Source of the DNA: Flavobacterium sp. CFS9
GTDB taxonomy: Bacteria; Bacteroidota; Bacteroidia; Flavobacteriales; Flavobacteriaceae
Direction: 5' to 3'
Length of the DNA stretch: 64,000 nt
Assembly: GCF_041154745.1 (NCBI RefSeq)
Contig: NZ_AP031573.1
Location: 434,001-498,000 of the forward strand
Shown: positions 52,936 to 60,922 of the stretch, in pieces
How positions within the stretch are numbered: position 1 is the first letter of the stretch
How the letters are laid out: the number at the start of each line of letters is the position of its first letter
Made by a program: the position numbers and the translations under genes
The notes under the pieces: model-generated
What the model was told of the DNA's origin: nothing
What the model saw: only the letters and a program-made list of their open reading frames with translations
Database searches by the model: none

Positions 52936-53115
52936 ATGAAAAGAAGCAGAACCCTATTAGACAAAAGAAGAGAATATGTTATTAACTATCTAAATAGAAA
53001 TCAGGCTAAACAAATGAAAGTTGTGGTTTCGGAACTTTCCGACACTCTGTTCCTTACAGAACGAACTATTTACACCATTATCAATGAAGGGCTGTCTTTG
53101 GAAGCCAGCGCTTAA
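52936..53115 (+). CDS. Small helix-turn-helix protein, candidate activator of the shared box (59 aa)
   Basis: ATG at 52936, stop at 53113-53115. The basic start (MKRSRTLLDKRREYVINYLN) and the segment VVSELSDTLFLTERTIYTII form a plausible helix-turn-helix, with the second helix (TERTIYTIINE) as recognition helix. It is the only other DNA-binding candidate in the island besides the S24 repressor. It follows the 191-aa gene by 96 bases under promoter D, and box E begins four bases after its stop. Role as activator is inference. Confidence 0.6.
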   Translation: MKRSRTLLDKRREYVINYLNRNQAKQMKVVVSELSDTLFLTERTIYTIINEGLSLEASA

Positions 53116-53118
53116 TAG

Positions 53119-53181
53119 ACTGAAACTACTGGTTTTGACCATTCAAAAAATTGGAAAAACACACTTTGAACCTTAAATTTG
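53119..53181 (+). promoter_or_regulatory. Shared-box promoter E for the sheath operon
   Basis: ACTGAAACTACTG at 53119-53131, 42 bases, then TAAATTTG at 53174-53181, a perfect -7 element. The remaining 220 bases before the sheath start hold no ORF and form a long leader. Confidence 0.85.
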
Positions 53182-53401
53182 TACTCGCCGGCAGACTACA
53201 AATTCACTCCTAATCTAAGGCAACAAACCTACTTGTACTGACCTTCAAAAAGCATCTTTTCTACTTTTTGGATCTTAGATTACGAATATCATTTTAAAAA
53301 CAACAATTAACTAAAAACGAGAAGTTTAACAACTTTCCACATACCTCTTTTGCCCTTTTTTAAGCAAAAAACAAATTTTAAACATTTAAACATTTTATAT
53401 T

Positions 53402-54730
53402 ATGAGTACATTAAACGATGTAGTGATTACCAAATTATCAGGCGGATTAGGAAGAAGAAATCCGGAACAAGACATGGTTTCGGGATTACTTTTTGACGGA
53501 GTCGCTACTGAAAAACTACCATTAGATCAGGTAAAACGTTTGGCCTCCTTAGAAGACGCTGAAGCATTAGGAATTACAGCCGATTATGATGTAAACGGAC
53601 AATCGGCATACTACCAAATTCAACAATTTTTCAGAATGAATCCGTCCGGAGATTTATACATTATGGCCACCACAGCTCCTTCATATTCTGCTATCGTTGA
53701 AAAAGCAATGAATATGCAAGAGCAGGCAAATGGCAATATTCGTCAACTTGCAGTAATTTTTAGTGGCGAAACAGCATTTACGGAAACAAAAGCTGCAGTA
53801 ACAAAAGCGAAAACTCAAACTGTTCTTGGCTATAAAGACTTTATGCCTTTTGAAATTATTCTGGAAGGAAAAGGCTTTGAAATTGACACAGCTACAAATA
53901 TGACGGAGTTAAATTCTGAAAATGTATCGGTAGTAGTAGCTATGGATCCCGAAAAAGCTTTTGAGCAAAAATTGTTTATAAAAGGTGATACCCCAAAAGA
54001 TGACAAACTTTACACCTTGGCTCCTAACGAAAAATTAGTAGCCGTAGCAAATTCGTCTAATCTTTACAAGGTAGAGAAAACTGATGGCAGCGATAATGAT
54101 AGAGCGAATCTTCAATTCACTTTCAAAGACGTTTACAAGAATACTGCAGCAGTTGGATTAGCATTAGGTGCTATTTCGAAAGCCAAAGTATCAGAGAACA
54201 TCGCCTGGATCGAAAAATTCAATCTTACCGGTGAAGGTTTTTCTAAAGCAGGGTTCATTGGAGGCCAGGAAATCAAATCACTTGCAGATTTAAGAACTTT
54301 AAATGAAAAAAGATACATCTTCACCCAAACACACACAGGTTTAGCCGGAATTTATTTCAATGACAGCCACACTTGCACAACAGGAACATCTGACTTCGCT
54401 TATATCGAAAACAACCGTACGATCAATAAAGCAACCCGTTTGTTACGTACTGCTCTATTACCAAAACTAGCTTCTCCGGTTTTAGTCGATATCGATGGTA
54501 AATTACCGCAGTCGGTTTCTAAAAGTTTTGAAGGATTATGCAGAAGTGCTTTAGAGGGAATGGTAGCCAATCAGGAAGTATCTGCTTTTGATGTGTACGT
54601 AGATCCAAAACAAAACATTTTAGCGACTTCAGAATTAAAAGTGAAAGCCGAAATTACTCCGGTGGGAACTGCCCGTAAAATCAAAGTTGATTTAGGATTC
54701 AAAAATCCGTTCGGAATCGACAAAGCATAA
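53402..54730 (+). CDS. Contractile tail sheath protein (DUF2586-like, 442 aa)
   Basis: Forms the contracting outer tube. The N-terminus (TLNDVVITKLSGGLGRRNPE) and a C-terminal module (TRLLRTALLPKLASPVLVDI, GKLPQSVSKSFEGLCRSALE) are typical of DUF2586 sheath proteins in Mu-like Bacteroidota tails; HTGLAGIYFNDSHTCTTG is the variable surface part. Length is near the family's usual size. It heads the promoter E operon with the tube gene next, the standard sheath-tube order. Confidence 0.8.
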   Translation: MSTLNDVVITKLSGGLGRRNPEQDMVSGLLFDGVATEKLPLDQVKRLASLEDAEALGITADYDVNGQSAYYQIQQFFRMNPSGDLYIMATTAPSYSAIVEKAMNMQEQANGNIRQLAVIFSGETAFTETKAAVTKAKTQTVLGYKDFMPFEIILEGKGFEIDTATNMTELNSENVSVVVAMDPEKAFEQKLFIKGDTPKDDKLYTLAPNEKLVAVANSSNLYKVEKTDGSDNDRANLQFTFKDVYKNTAAVGLALGAISKAKVSENIAWIEKFNLTGEGFSKAGFIGGQEIKSLADLRTLNEKRYIFTQTHTGLAGIYFNDSHTCTTGTSDFAYIENNRTINKATRLLRTALLPKLASPVLVDIDGKLPQSVSKSFEGLCRSALEGMVANQEVSAFDVYVDPKQNILATSELKVKAEITPVGTARKIKVDLGFKNPFGIDKA

Positions 54731-54870
54731 TCTCAGCTTTTCTTATCTCTCAAAAACAATAAAATCTCATCAGAATATTGTCGTCTTTCAATTGTCTCAA
54801 ATAGTGATTGAATCCGATGATAGGCTTGAAGCGTTATCAGAATTATAAAATAAAAAAAATCAAGAAACAT

Positions 54871-55296
54871 ATGAATAAGTTACCCCTAATTAACGGACAA
54901 CAACACAGCTGGTCATCAATTGAAGTAAGTATTGCAGGTAACATTGTTACCGGTATTACTGCTGTCAACTATAGCGACTCAGTATCAAAAGAAAACCACT
55001 ACGGAGCCGGTGATATGCCGGTACACAGAGGTAGAGGAAAATACGAAGCAAAGGCCTCTATCACTTTATACAACTACGAAGTTGAAGCTATTTTAGCTGC
55101 TTTACCAAAAGGACAAAGATTGCAGGATATTAATCCGTTTAGCATCATCGTAAGTTATTTAGATGACAGCAACGAAGTAATTACACACACGGTAAGAAAC
55201 TGTGAATTCAACTCCAACAGCAGAGGAATTAGTCAGGGAGATACTAAAATTGCGGTTTCTTTTGACTTAATCTGCTCTCATATCGAATGGAACTAA
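54871..55296 (+). CDS. Tail tube protein (141 aa)
   Basis: Forms the inner tube. The ATG at 54871 (MNKLPLINGQQHSWSSIEVS) is chosen because the longer frame adds a basic extension without conserved features. Beta-strands such as NIVTGITAVNYSDSV, RGKYEAKASITLYNYEVEAI and the final DTKIAVSFDLICSHI fit the beta-barrel of tube subunits. It is 140 bases behind the sheath gene, the usual neighbour. Confidence 0.75.
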   Translation: MNKLPLINGQQHSWSSIEVSIAGNIVTGITAVNYSDSVSKENHYGAGDMPVHRGRGKYEAKASITLYNYEVEAILAALPKGQRLQDINPFSIIVSYLDDSNEVITHTVRNCEFNSNSRGISQGDTKIAVSFDLICSHIEWN

Positions 55297-55545
55297 CCAT
55301 TACCAATATTCTTTAACCTTAATAATTCCTGTCTGAAAAACCGACTCAAAAGAGAAACCCAATCTTACAGCGTTATGCAGAAAAGAAGTTCAAAAGCAAC
55401 ATGATTTCTGTCCGCAAATTATTTCTACAGCTCTTAGCGAGTCCGTTTTCGGGCAGGTAATTATCTACTTCACAGGCTGCCTCGGCATTTTCATCCTGAA
55501 ATACAGCTCAGGCAGCTTTTTTTCAATCCAAAACAAGCTCTCAAA

Positions 55546-55890
55546 ATGGAAACACCCCACACCAAAACTGCCGATGTCCTGGACGGGAATATTACACAGG
55601 CCCAGCTCAACCAATGGAAATACAAGCATAAAAAAGTAGTTAAACTCACCATTGCCGACGATGATGAAACCACTTTGTTTGCGTATTTCAAAAAACCCGA
55701 TATGAGTATTCGTGCTGCCGTTTTACAAGCATCCAAAATGGATGAATTTAAAGCACTTGAAGTCCTTTTTAAAAACTGTTATTTGGGCGGCGATGGCAAA
55801 ATCGAACAAGAAGACGATTTGCGCCTTAACATTACCACTGCATTTTCAGATCATATCCAGCCGAAACCTGTAAAAGTAGAGATTTTATAA
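55546..55890 (+). CDS. Tail assembly chaperone-like protein, copy 2 (114 aa)
   Basis: Follows the tube gene, where tails place the tape-measure chaperone. Sequence: KKVVKLTIADDDETTLFAYF, then KKPDMSIRAAVLQASKMDEF and ALEVLFKNCYL with an acidic EQEDDLRLN segment. It resembles the 156-aa gene at 47624 over this stretch. A frameshifted extension, common in chaperones, is not evident. No tape-measure gene follows, which is odd. 249 bases separate it from the tube gene. Confidence 0.55.
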   Translation: METPHTKTADVLDGNITQAQLNQWKYKHKKVVKLTIADDDETTLFAYFKKPDMSIRAAVLQASKMDEFKALEVLFKNCYLGGDGKIEQEDDLRLNITTAFSDHIQPKPVKVEIL

Positions 55891-55925
55891 CACCTGCCTT
55901 TTTGTCATCACATAAAATATCAAAA

Positions 55926-56870
55926 ATGATCATTAAAAAACATACTATAGAACTAAAAAACACCAGTGTTTCTGAAATGGCACGTTTTAGACAAATAATG
56001 CTTAGCATTTGGCATCAGCAGATTCTAGATGATAAAAATGCTGACAATATGAAAACGTTTATCAATAATGATTATAAATCATCCAACGCATGGATTAAAG
56101 GCTCACAAGAAGACAATCCCATATATTCATTAAACGGCGAATACTTAGGAAATAATTCGAGAATTTCTGAAGGTAATGATTTAGTTTTTATCGGTGAGAA
56201 TGATGGCAAGGGCGGGTTTAAAAATCTTCAACAATTAAAAGGCAAGCATAGCAAATTCATATTAAAAGCATCAACTGTCTATGGTGAAAGTTCTGCTTAC
56301 AAATCAAACATGACAGAAGATTTAAGGAAAGAAATGTTTGCCATTGCTTCAGTTCTTGAGCGAAATAGTATTGCTTATGGCGAAAATAGTGAGCTAGCTA
56401 AAAATTTTAGATCTACTTCAAAAGAAAAAAGAAACGGGACAAAAATGCAATATGCAATAGCCGCAGAAATAAATGTATTAACAAATGGTTTTGATTACAG
56501 CTATGGTGCTGATGCATGGGATGGCCAAGAACAAGCAATGTTTGACTCTAGCGATTATCGCTTTTCAACGGGAACATTTGAGTTACATAAAAACACTCTT
56601 GGATGGACAATTTCAGATGAACATTACAAAATTTGGGCAACAAATGTTGGCAAGAATTTTGATGCTCCTCAAATTAGTTTTACACCTTATTCTGATGAAA
56701 AATTTAATAAATATTACAAAGAAGGCAGAATTAATCTTAAATCTACTGCCGTATATAATAAAACCATTTTTTGGAAAACTTTAAAAGGTAAAGACATAAT
56801 TAAAGCCTATCCGTGGAATATTCCAAATCGCCCAGTCCAACCTGGATTCTTAGACAATTTTAAAAAGTAA
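55926..56870 (+). CDS. Candidate cell-wall hydrolase-like effector (314 aa)
   Basis: ATG at 55926 is used because the frame before it only has a TTG. The region MFAIASVLERNSIAYGENSE, followed by KMQYAIAAEINVLTNGFDYS and YGADAWDGQEQAMF, is laid out like SleB-type or related peptidoglycan hydrolases (A-xx-I-A-SV-x-x-R, later G-x-D-x-x-x-GA-x-x-W), and VYGESSAY would hold the catalytic Glu. This is pattern-level evidence. No signal peptide. It is followed at once by a lipoprotein, suggesting an effector-immunity pair. Confidence 0.5.
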   Translation: MIIKKHTIELKNTSVSEMARFRQIMLSIWHQQILDDKNADNMKTFINNDYKSSNAWIKGSQEDNPIYSLNGEYLGNNSRISEGNDLVFIGENDGKGGFKNLQQLKGKHSKFILKASTVYGESSAYKSNMTEDLRKEMFAIASVLERNSIAYGENSELAKNFRSTSKEKRNGTKMQYAIAAEINVLTNGFDYSYGADAWDGQEQAMFDSSDYRFSTGTFELHKNTLGWTISDEHYKIWATNVGKNFDAPQISFTPYSDEKFNKYYKEGRINLKSTAVYNKTIFWKTLKGKDIIKAYPWNIPNRPVQPGFLDNFKK

Positions 56871-56873
56871 TTT

Positions 56874-57605
56874 ATGAAAGTTCAAAAAAATCTATTTCTT
56901 ATTATACTAATAACGATAGTAAGCTGTAATAAGACTAAGCAAAAAGATGAATCTAGATCTTTAGACAAGAAGTCTACAGTAGAAAATCATTCTAAAATTA
57001 GTTTAATTATAGATAATAGTAAAAAATGTAATTATTATTTTAATGACTCTAAAAAACTAGTTAAAATTGAAGAGTATCTAAGAAATGAAAAATTAGATCA
57101 AACAATTAATTTAAATTATAAGAATAATCAATTTAATTACGCATCCATTGGATTAGATAAGGATTCTAAAGATGATTGGTTTTCCAATTACTATTCAAAT
57201 ATTGAAGAATACAATGATTTTTTAACTAGTAAGAATATAAAAATTGACAATCCTTTAATGCTTTCTAATGAAGTAAGTGATATCCAAAATTTGCTTGCCA
57301 ACATTGAGAGTTTTCAAAAAATAAAGAAAGAAAAGCTAACTATTTTCCAATCAAAAAATGTAAACTTAAAAGTAAGATTTGCCCCATCAACAATAACAAG
57401 ATTTATCCCTCAAAATTCTGTTATTAATAATTTCAGATACGTCTTAAATGATGATGGATATTTAATTGAAGAAGTGATAACTTTTAATGATGGCATATTA
57501 ACAATAAAATACTTTTATACAAAACAAAAGATTAATAGAATATCTTATTCTTTAAGGTACAATAATGGAGAAACTCTCATGTCAAATAAAAACTACAGAT
57601 CATAG
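56874..57605 (+). CDS. Lipoprotein, candidate immunity partner (243 aa)
   Basis: Signal with lipobox (LFLIILITIVSCNKTKQKDE). The mature part is charged and low in Cys (LVKIEEYLRNEKLDQTINLN, YSNIEEYNDFLTSKNIKIDN). No known family; the many Asn, Lys and Ile codons are more AT-rich than those of the tail genes around. It starts three bases after the putative effector. A periplasmic lipoprotein fits protection against a wall-active enzyme; this is inferred. Confidence 0.55.
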   Translation: MKVQKNLFLIILITIVSCNKTKQKDESRSLDKKSTVENHSKISLIIDNSKKCNYYFNDSKKLVKIEEYLRNEKLDQTINLNYKNNQFNYASIGLDKDSKDDWFSNYYSNIEEYNDFLTSKNIKIDNPLMLSNEVSDIQNLLANIESFQKIKKEKLTIFQSKNVNLKVRFAPSTITRFIPQNSVINNFRYVLNDDGYLIEEVITFNDGILTIKYFYTKQKINRISYSLRYNNGETLMSNKNYRS

Positions 57606-57708
57606 ATAGATTTTCTTCAATTAAAATAAACTCTAGTATAAATCAAGAAAAACAAGTAATAAAAAAACACTTTTTTGTAGTACTAACAGCTACAATAAAT
57701 GTAACACT

Positions 57709-58179
57709 ATGCCAAGTACAACATATATAAGCTACGAAAAAAACAAAGGATTTAGAATTAGAGAATCTAAATTTGAAATTATTAGTACATTTATTGTAAA
57801 TGCCTTCGAACAAATTGGGTTAAAAGATAAACCGAAATGGTACTTAGAAACTTTCGAAGATTTTGATGAAATCATGAGAGGACATCAACAAAAAGTTATG
57901 TATGTTTTATTTAATTATCATTTAGCTTTTATCCCTGAAAGAGAATCTGAAGTAATTGAGGTACTGGAATTAGCAAAAAAGTTAATAGAACAAGAAGGAG
58001 AAAAACTACTTCCTGAAAAACTCAATAAAATGCAAGAAATAAAAGACTGGCCGCAAACTCAGGTAGAATGGACTGCTCCTTTATACACTGATGACATGAT
58101 TTGTGTTATTAACATCATGATAAAAATGTTAAAAAGAGAGTGGGAAGATGGAGACTATGTGGCAGAGTTTAAATATTAA
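57709..58179 (+). CDS. Unknown protein of the effector cassette (156 aa)
   Basis: Soluble, mostly helical protein with QQKVMYVLFNYHLAFIPERE and VIEVLELAKKLIEQEGEKLL in the middle, aromatic residues elsewhere. No export signal. It has no recognised domain. Its position behind the lipoprotein gene and before a terminator suggests a cytosolic immunity or adaptor protein for the cassette, but nothing in the sequence proves this. Confidence 0.5.
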   Translation: MPSTTYISYEKNKGFRIRESKFEIISTFIVNAFEQIGLKDKPKWYLETFEDFDEIMRGHQQKVMYVLFNYHLAFIPERESEVIEVLELAKKLIEQEGEKLLPEKLNKMQEIKDWPQTQVEWTAPLYTDDMICVINIMIKMLKREWEDGDYVAEFKY

Positions 58180-58270
58180 ACCTTTACATAAACTTCATTC
58201 ATAAGATGTTGAAATGATTCTACCGAAACAAATGCTTCCCAAGAACCAAAGGCATCTAATTTGCAAATAC

Positions 58271-58308
58271 AAACACCTGTTTTCAATTTTCGAAAAACGG
58301 GTGTTTTT
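58271..58308 (+). terminator. Terminator after the effector cassette
   Basis: AAACACC-TG-TTTT pairs with AAAA-ACG-GGTGTTT, followed by TT. It lies about 90 bases past the last stop. The gap 58180-58630 holds this and promoter F only. Confidence 0.7.
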
Positions 58309-58367
58309 CATCATTCGTCTTCATTTTTATCTGCAAAATAAAATCCTAAAAACGCATAAACATCTCT

Positions 58368-58432
58368 ACTGAAACTACTGATTTACAAAGAAAAATCAAT
58401 TTTAAAGCTCGTCATTTCGACGTATTTTTATA
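58368..58432 (+). promoter_or_regulatory. Shared-box promoter F for the endolysin operon
   Basis: ACTGAAACTACTG at 58368-58380, 42 bases, then TATTTTTATA at 58423-58432. About 200 bases of leader follow before the endolysin start. Confidence 0.85.
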
Positions 58433-58630
58433 GTATCACAAAAAATATTTTTCCTTTTTCAAAAAACATAAAAAGTACATCTTCAGAATTTATTCAACGA
58501 TTCGTTTTTAATCGTAAATAAATTTCAACACACTCATCATTTTATCCGCAAAAAATAGCTTGACAGTTTTTCTGAACAGTCAGGATAGAATTTTTATGCC
58601 CAAAATCTAAAATCATTAATACCTATACAT

Positions 58631-59113
58631 ATGGATCAAACTACCAAAAAACGCATTAATTTATTACATCCTTCAGTCAGGGAAGAAATGGCCAAAATCA
58701 TTGAAGAATGTGATTTGGCTCTGAATGGAAGAGCAAAAGTCAGAATTACCCAAGGACTCAGATCTTTTCAGGAGCAGGAGGATCTTTACGCTTTTGGCCG
58801 AACCAAACCCGGGAAAAAAGTGACGAATGCCAAAGGCGGGCAATCGATTCACAATTATGGTTTTGCAGTCGATATCTGTTTAATTATCGACGGCAAAACG
58901 GCTTCCTGGGATACAGTAAAAGACTGGGACAACGACCGGGTTTCGGATTGGCAGGAATGTGTCGAAATTTTTAAAAAGTATAACTGGAACTGGGGCGGGG
59001 ACTGGAAAACTTTTAAAGACCTCCCTCACTTTGACAAAAAAGGGTACAGCGACTGGAAGGTGCTTAGCAAATTAAAACGTGACCGAAAAAACTACGTAAT
59101 CTTATACAAATAA
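58631..59113 (+). CDS. M15-family endolysin (L-Ala-D-Glu or D,D-peptidase like, 160 aa)
   Basis: Cuts peptide cross-links of peptidoglycan. Zinc-site residues of the M15C type are in QSIHNYGFAVDI (H and D), and the last ligand in LPHFDKKGYSDW; ITQGLRSFQEQEDLYAFGRT is the standard lead. No signal peptide, as for phage endolysins. It starts a separate shared-box operon with a lipoprotein gene next, so it probably frees particles from the producing cell. Confidence 0.88.
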   Translation: MDQTTKKRINLLHPSVREEMAKIIEECDLALNGRAKVRITQGLRSFQEQEDLYAFGRTKPGKKVTNAKGGQSIHNYGFAVDICLIIDGKTASWDTVKDWDNDRVSDWQECVEIFKKYNWNWGGDWKTFKDLPHFDKKGYSDWKVLSKLKRDRKNYVILYK

Positions 59114-59118
59114 CGCAA

Positions 59119-59589
59119 ATGAAACCTTTCAAATTAACCTATACAGCTCTCCTACTTGTACTGGCTTTTACCATTACCTCCTGCACTTCCACAAAAACAG
59201 CTCCATTCGACCTTTATTCCTATCAAAAAACAATTGCAGTAAAAATCGAAACGGTTAAACTAATGGAGAAAGCCACTACTCCATTTGCGGTTCATAAAGT
59301 CGAAATAAACACTTTACTACTTGACATTGAAAAATTGACGGAATACGAAAAAAACAAACTCCATAACGAAATCACTTTTTCGATGTGGAAAATACTGAAC
59401 GATAAAGAAAAGAATCTTGTGGCCGGTTTTTTCAAACGATGGGAAACAAAAGGAGTTTTATCTCCCGTTTTTATACAAGAATCAGAAAAACAAGTTTTGC
59501 AAGCTCTGGATTTACTGATTCAATACGAAGCCAAAAAAGATAAAGAGTCAAAAGATGCTCTTTTAGATTTAATCAACAGCAATACCTGA
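59119..59589 (+). CDS. Lipoprotein of the lysis operon (156 aa)
   Basis: Signal and lipobox (LVLAFTITSCTSTKTAPFDL), followed by an all-helical, charged protein (KTIAVKIETVKLMEKATTPF, KNKLHNEITFSMWKILNDKE, QALDLLIQYEAKKDKESKDA). It starts five bases after the endolysin stop. Coupled with the endolysin, it could act as a spanin-like lipoprotein that disrupts the outer membrane, but no partner inner-membrane spanin is recognised. No family is known to me. Confidence 0.6.
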   Translation: MKPFKLTYTALLLVLAFTITSCTSTKTAPFDLYSYQKTIAVKIETVKLMEKATTPFAVHKVEINTLLLDIEKLTEYEKNKLHNEITFSMWKILNDKEKNLVAGFFKRWETKGVLSPVFIQESEKQVLQALDLLIQYEAKKDKESKDALLDLINSNT

Positions 59590-59593
59590 AACA

Positions 59594-59926
59594 ATGCACA
59601 ACGATTCATTATTAGATCAATTAAAAAGCAAACTGAAAATTATTATAACAGAAAGTTATAAAGACAACAAATTCGAACTGGAGAAGGATCTGAACACTTT
59701 TTTAGAAACCTCCGGAGAGAAATTGGAACGCTGGCTTTTTCTTCTCTCCTCCGGAAATTTAACTGAAGAGGATTTAGAATGGCTGTTAAAAAGCCAGTTC
59801 CATTTAATGGAATTTCAAATGCTTCAAACGACCGGAATATCAAAAATAAAACTGAATGCTATTAAAAATAACATTCTAAAAATGATTTTTAAAGTCCTTC
59901 TTGACATGGTTATCCCACGGAGTTAA
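59594..59926 (+). CDS. Small helical protein of the lysis operon (110 aa)
   Basis: Charged helices (LLDQLKSKLKIIITESYKDN and FELEKDLNTFLETSGEKLER), then a more hydrophobic helical C-terminus (ILKMIFKVLLDMVIP). The latter could touch a membrane, but it is short for a holin. No family recognised. It is four bases after the lipoprotein gene and last in the transcript. A lysis-timing or wall-binding role is only suggested by position. Confidence 0.5.
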   Translation: MHNDSLLDQLKSKLKIIITESYKDNKFELEKDLNTFLETSGEKLERWLFLLSSGNLTEEDLEWLLKSQFHLMEFQMLQTTGISKIKLNAIKNNILKMIFKVLLDMVIPRS

Positions 59927-59998
59927 AACCTTATATTTCTTTCAAAAAAACAAACATAAAACACTTAAAAACAATAAGTTAAAACCAAAAATCAACTT

Positions 59999-60063
59999 AC
60001 TGAAACTACTGATTCATCAGCCTTAAAATCTTGGTAAAAGACAAATTCGGGCGTATTTTTACA
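59999..60063 (+). promoter_or_regulatory. Shared-box promoter G for the baseplate operon
   Basis: ACTGAAACTACTG at 59999-60011, 42 bases, then TATTTTTACA at 60054-60063, 84 bases before the gp25 gene. Confidence 0.85.
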
Positions 60064-60147
60064 GTATCAAATAAAGGGCATTTTTTGAGTATGGCGCGCA
60101 GATTCAAAGAAGCTATTCATTAACAAAAAAACAAATAATAACAACAT

Positions 60148-60435
60148 ATGAAAGATTTTATCATAGAAGATGACTTGCTGATCACCAATGGAGATTTCTC
60201 TATTAAAAATGCAGATCAGCAAAACATAGAACATCTATTGTTAAGTCAAAAAGGAAGTTATAAAGAGTTTCCTATTCTTGGAGTAGGAATAAAAAAATAC
60301 ATCAACAGCCCGGATGCAACCTCCAGATTAAGACTGGAAAACGAAATAGACAAACAATTATCGTATGACAACTTTCATGTAAAAACATTAGATGTCAACG
60401 ATTTACAAAACATTAAAATCGATGGAAACTATTAA
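60148..60435 (+). CDS. Baseplate wedge protein gp25/gpW-like (95 aa)
   Basis: The start DFIIEDDLLITNGDFSIKNA, QNIEHLLLSQKGSYKEFPIL and the C-terminal DATSRLRLENEIDKQLSYDN give the family's pattern, though N-terminal part is acidic rather than the usual basic. gp25-type proteins anchor the sheath's first ring to the baseplate and are diagnostic of contractile tails and type VI systems. First gene behind promoter G; its end overlaps the LysM-like gene by 14 bases. Confidence 0.85.
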   Translation: MKDFIIEDDLLITNGDFSIKNADQQNIEHLLLSQKGSYKEFPILGVGIKKYINSPDATSRLRLENEIDKQLSYDNFHVKTLDVNDLQNIKIDGNY

Positions 60436-60724
60436 ACCACAAGAAAATCAAAACATTTTTGACGTCTCGATACAGGAATATGGGAGTATTGAAAAAGTAT
60501 TCGACCTTTTAGACGACAACGACAGATTTAACCTTACAGAAGACCTTTCTGTTTACGAAGATTTAAAAATAGGCCGCGAAGCTTTCAAAAAAGATATTGT
60601 CGAATATTACAATACCCGAAACTTAAAGCCTGCCACAGCTATTACTGAAGAAGAACAGTACTTACTGGATAATTTCTCCGGAATCGACTATATGATTATC
60701 GAAGACGATTTTATCATTTATTAG
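60422..60724 (+). CDS. gpX/LysM-like tail protein (100 aa)
   Basis: The ATG at 60422 overlaps the previous stop and gives METIKPQENQNIFDVSIQEYG, a LysM-like lead of the gpX type; VFDLLDDNDRFNLTEDLSVY continues the fold. The C-terminal third is acidic and aromatic (TEEEQYLLDNFSGIDYMIIE). In P2-like tails gpX binds the hub region. Wall binding is also possible. Family call is from motif look only. Confidence 0.6.
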   Translation: METIKPQENQNIFDVSIQEYGSIEKVFDLLDDNDRFNLTEDLSVYEDLKIGREAFKKDIVEYYNTRNLKPATAITEEEQYLLDNFSGIDYMIIEDDFIIY

Positions 60725-60922
60725 CAACTTGTTTAGAATAAAACAAGCCGAACAATAGTACTAAAAACTCAGATTACCCAATAACAAGACCTATTCATTT
60801 CTCCTTTTAGAAATCTCTAAAAGAAAACTACTGCTCTGTAGTATTTACAAACAAACATAAACCATTATCTCTAAGCATATTACACATGTCTTACAGGCTA
60901 AACTATTTCAAAAAATTAAAAT

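Noticed and set aside
60821..60886. Eighth shared-box promoter before the J-like gene
   Set aside because: GAAAACTACTG is only a partial match and the element 42 bp on (CATATTACACA) departs from the -7 pattern; too weak to count.
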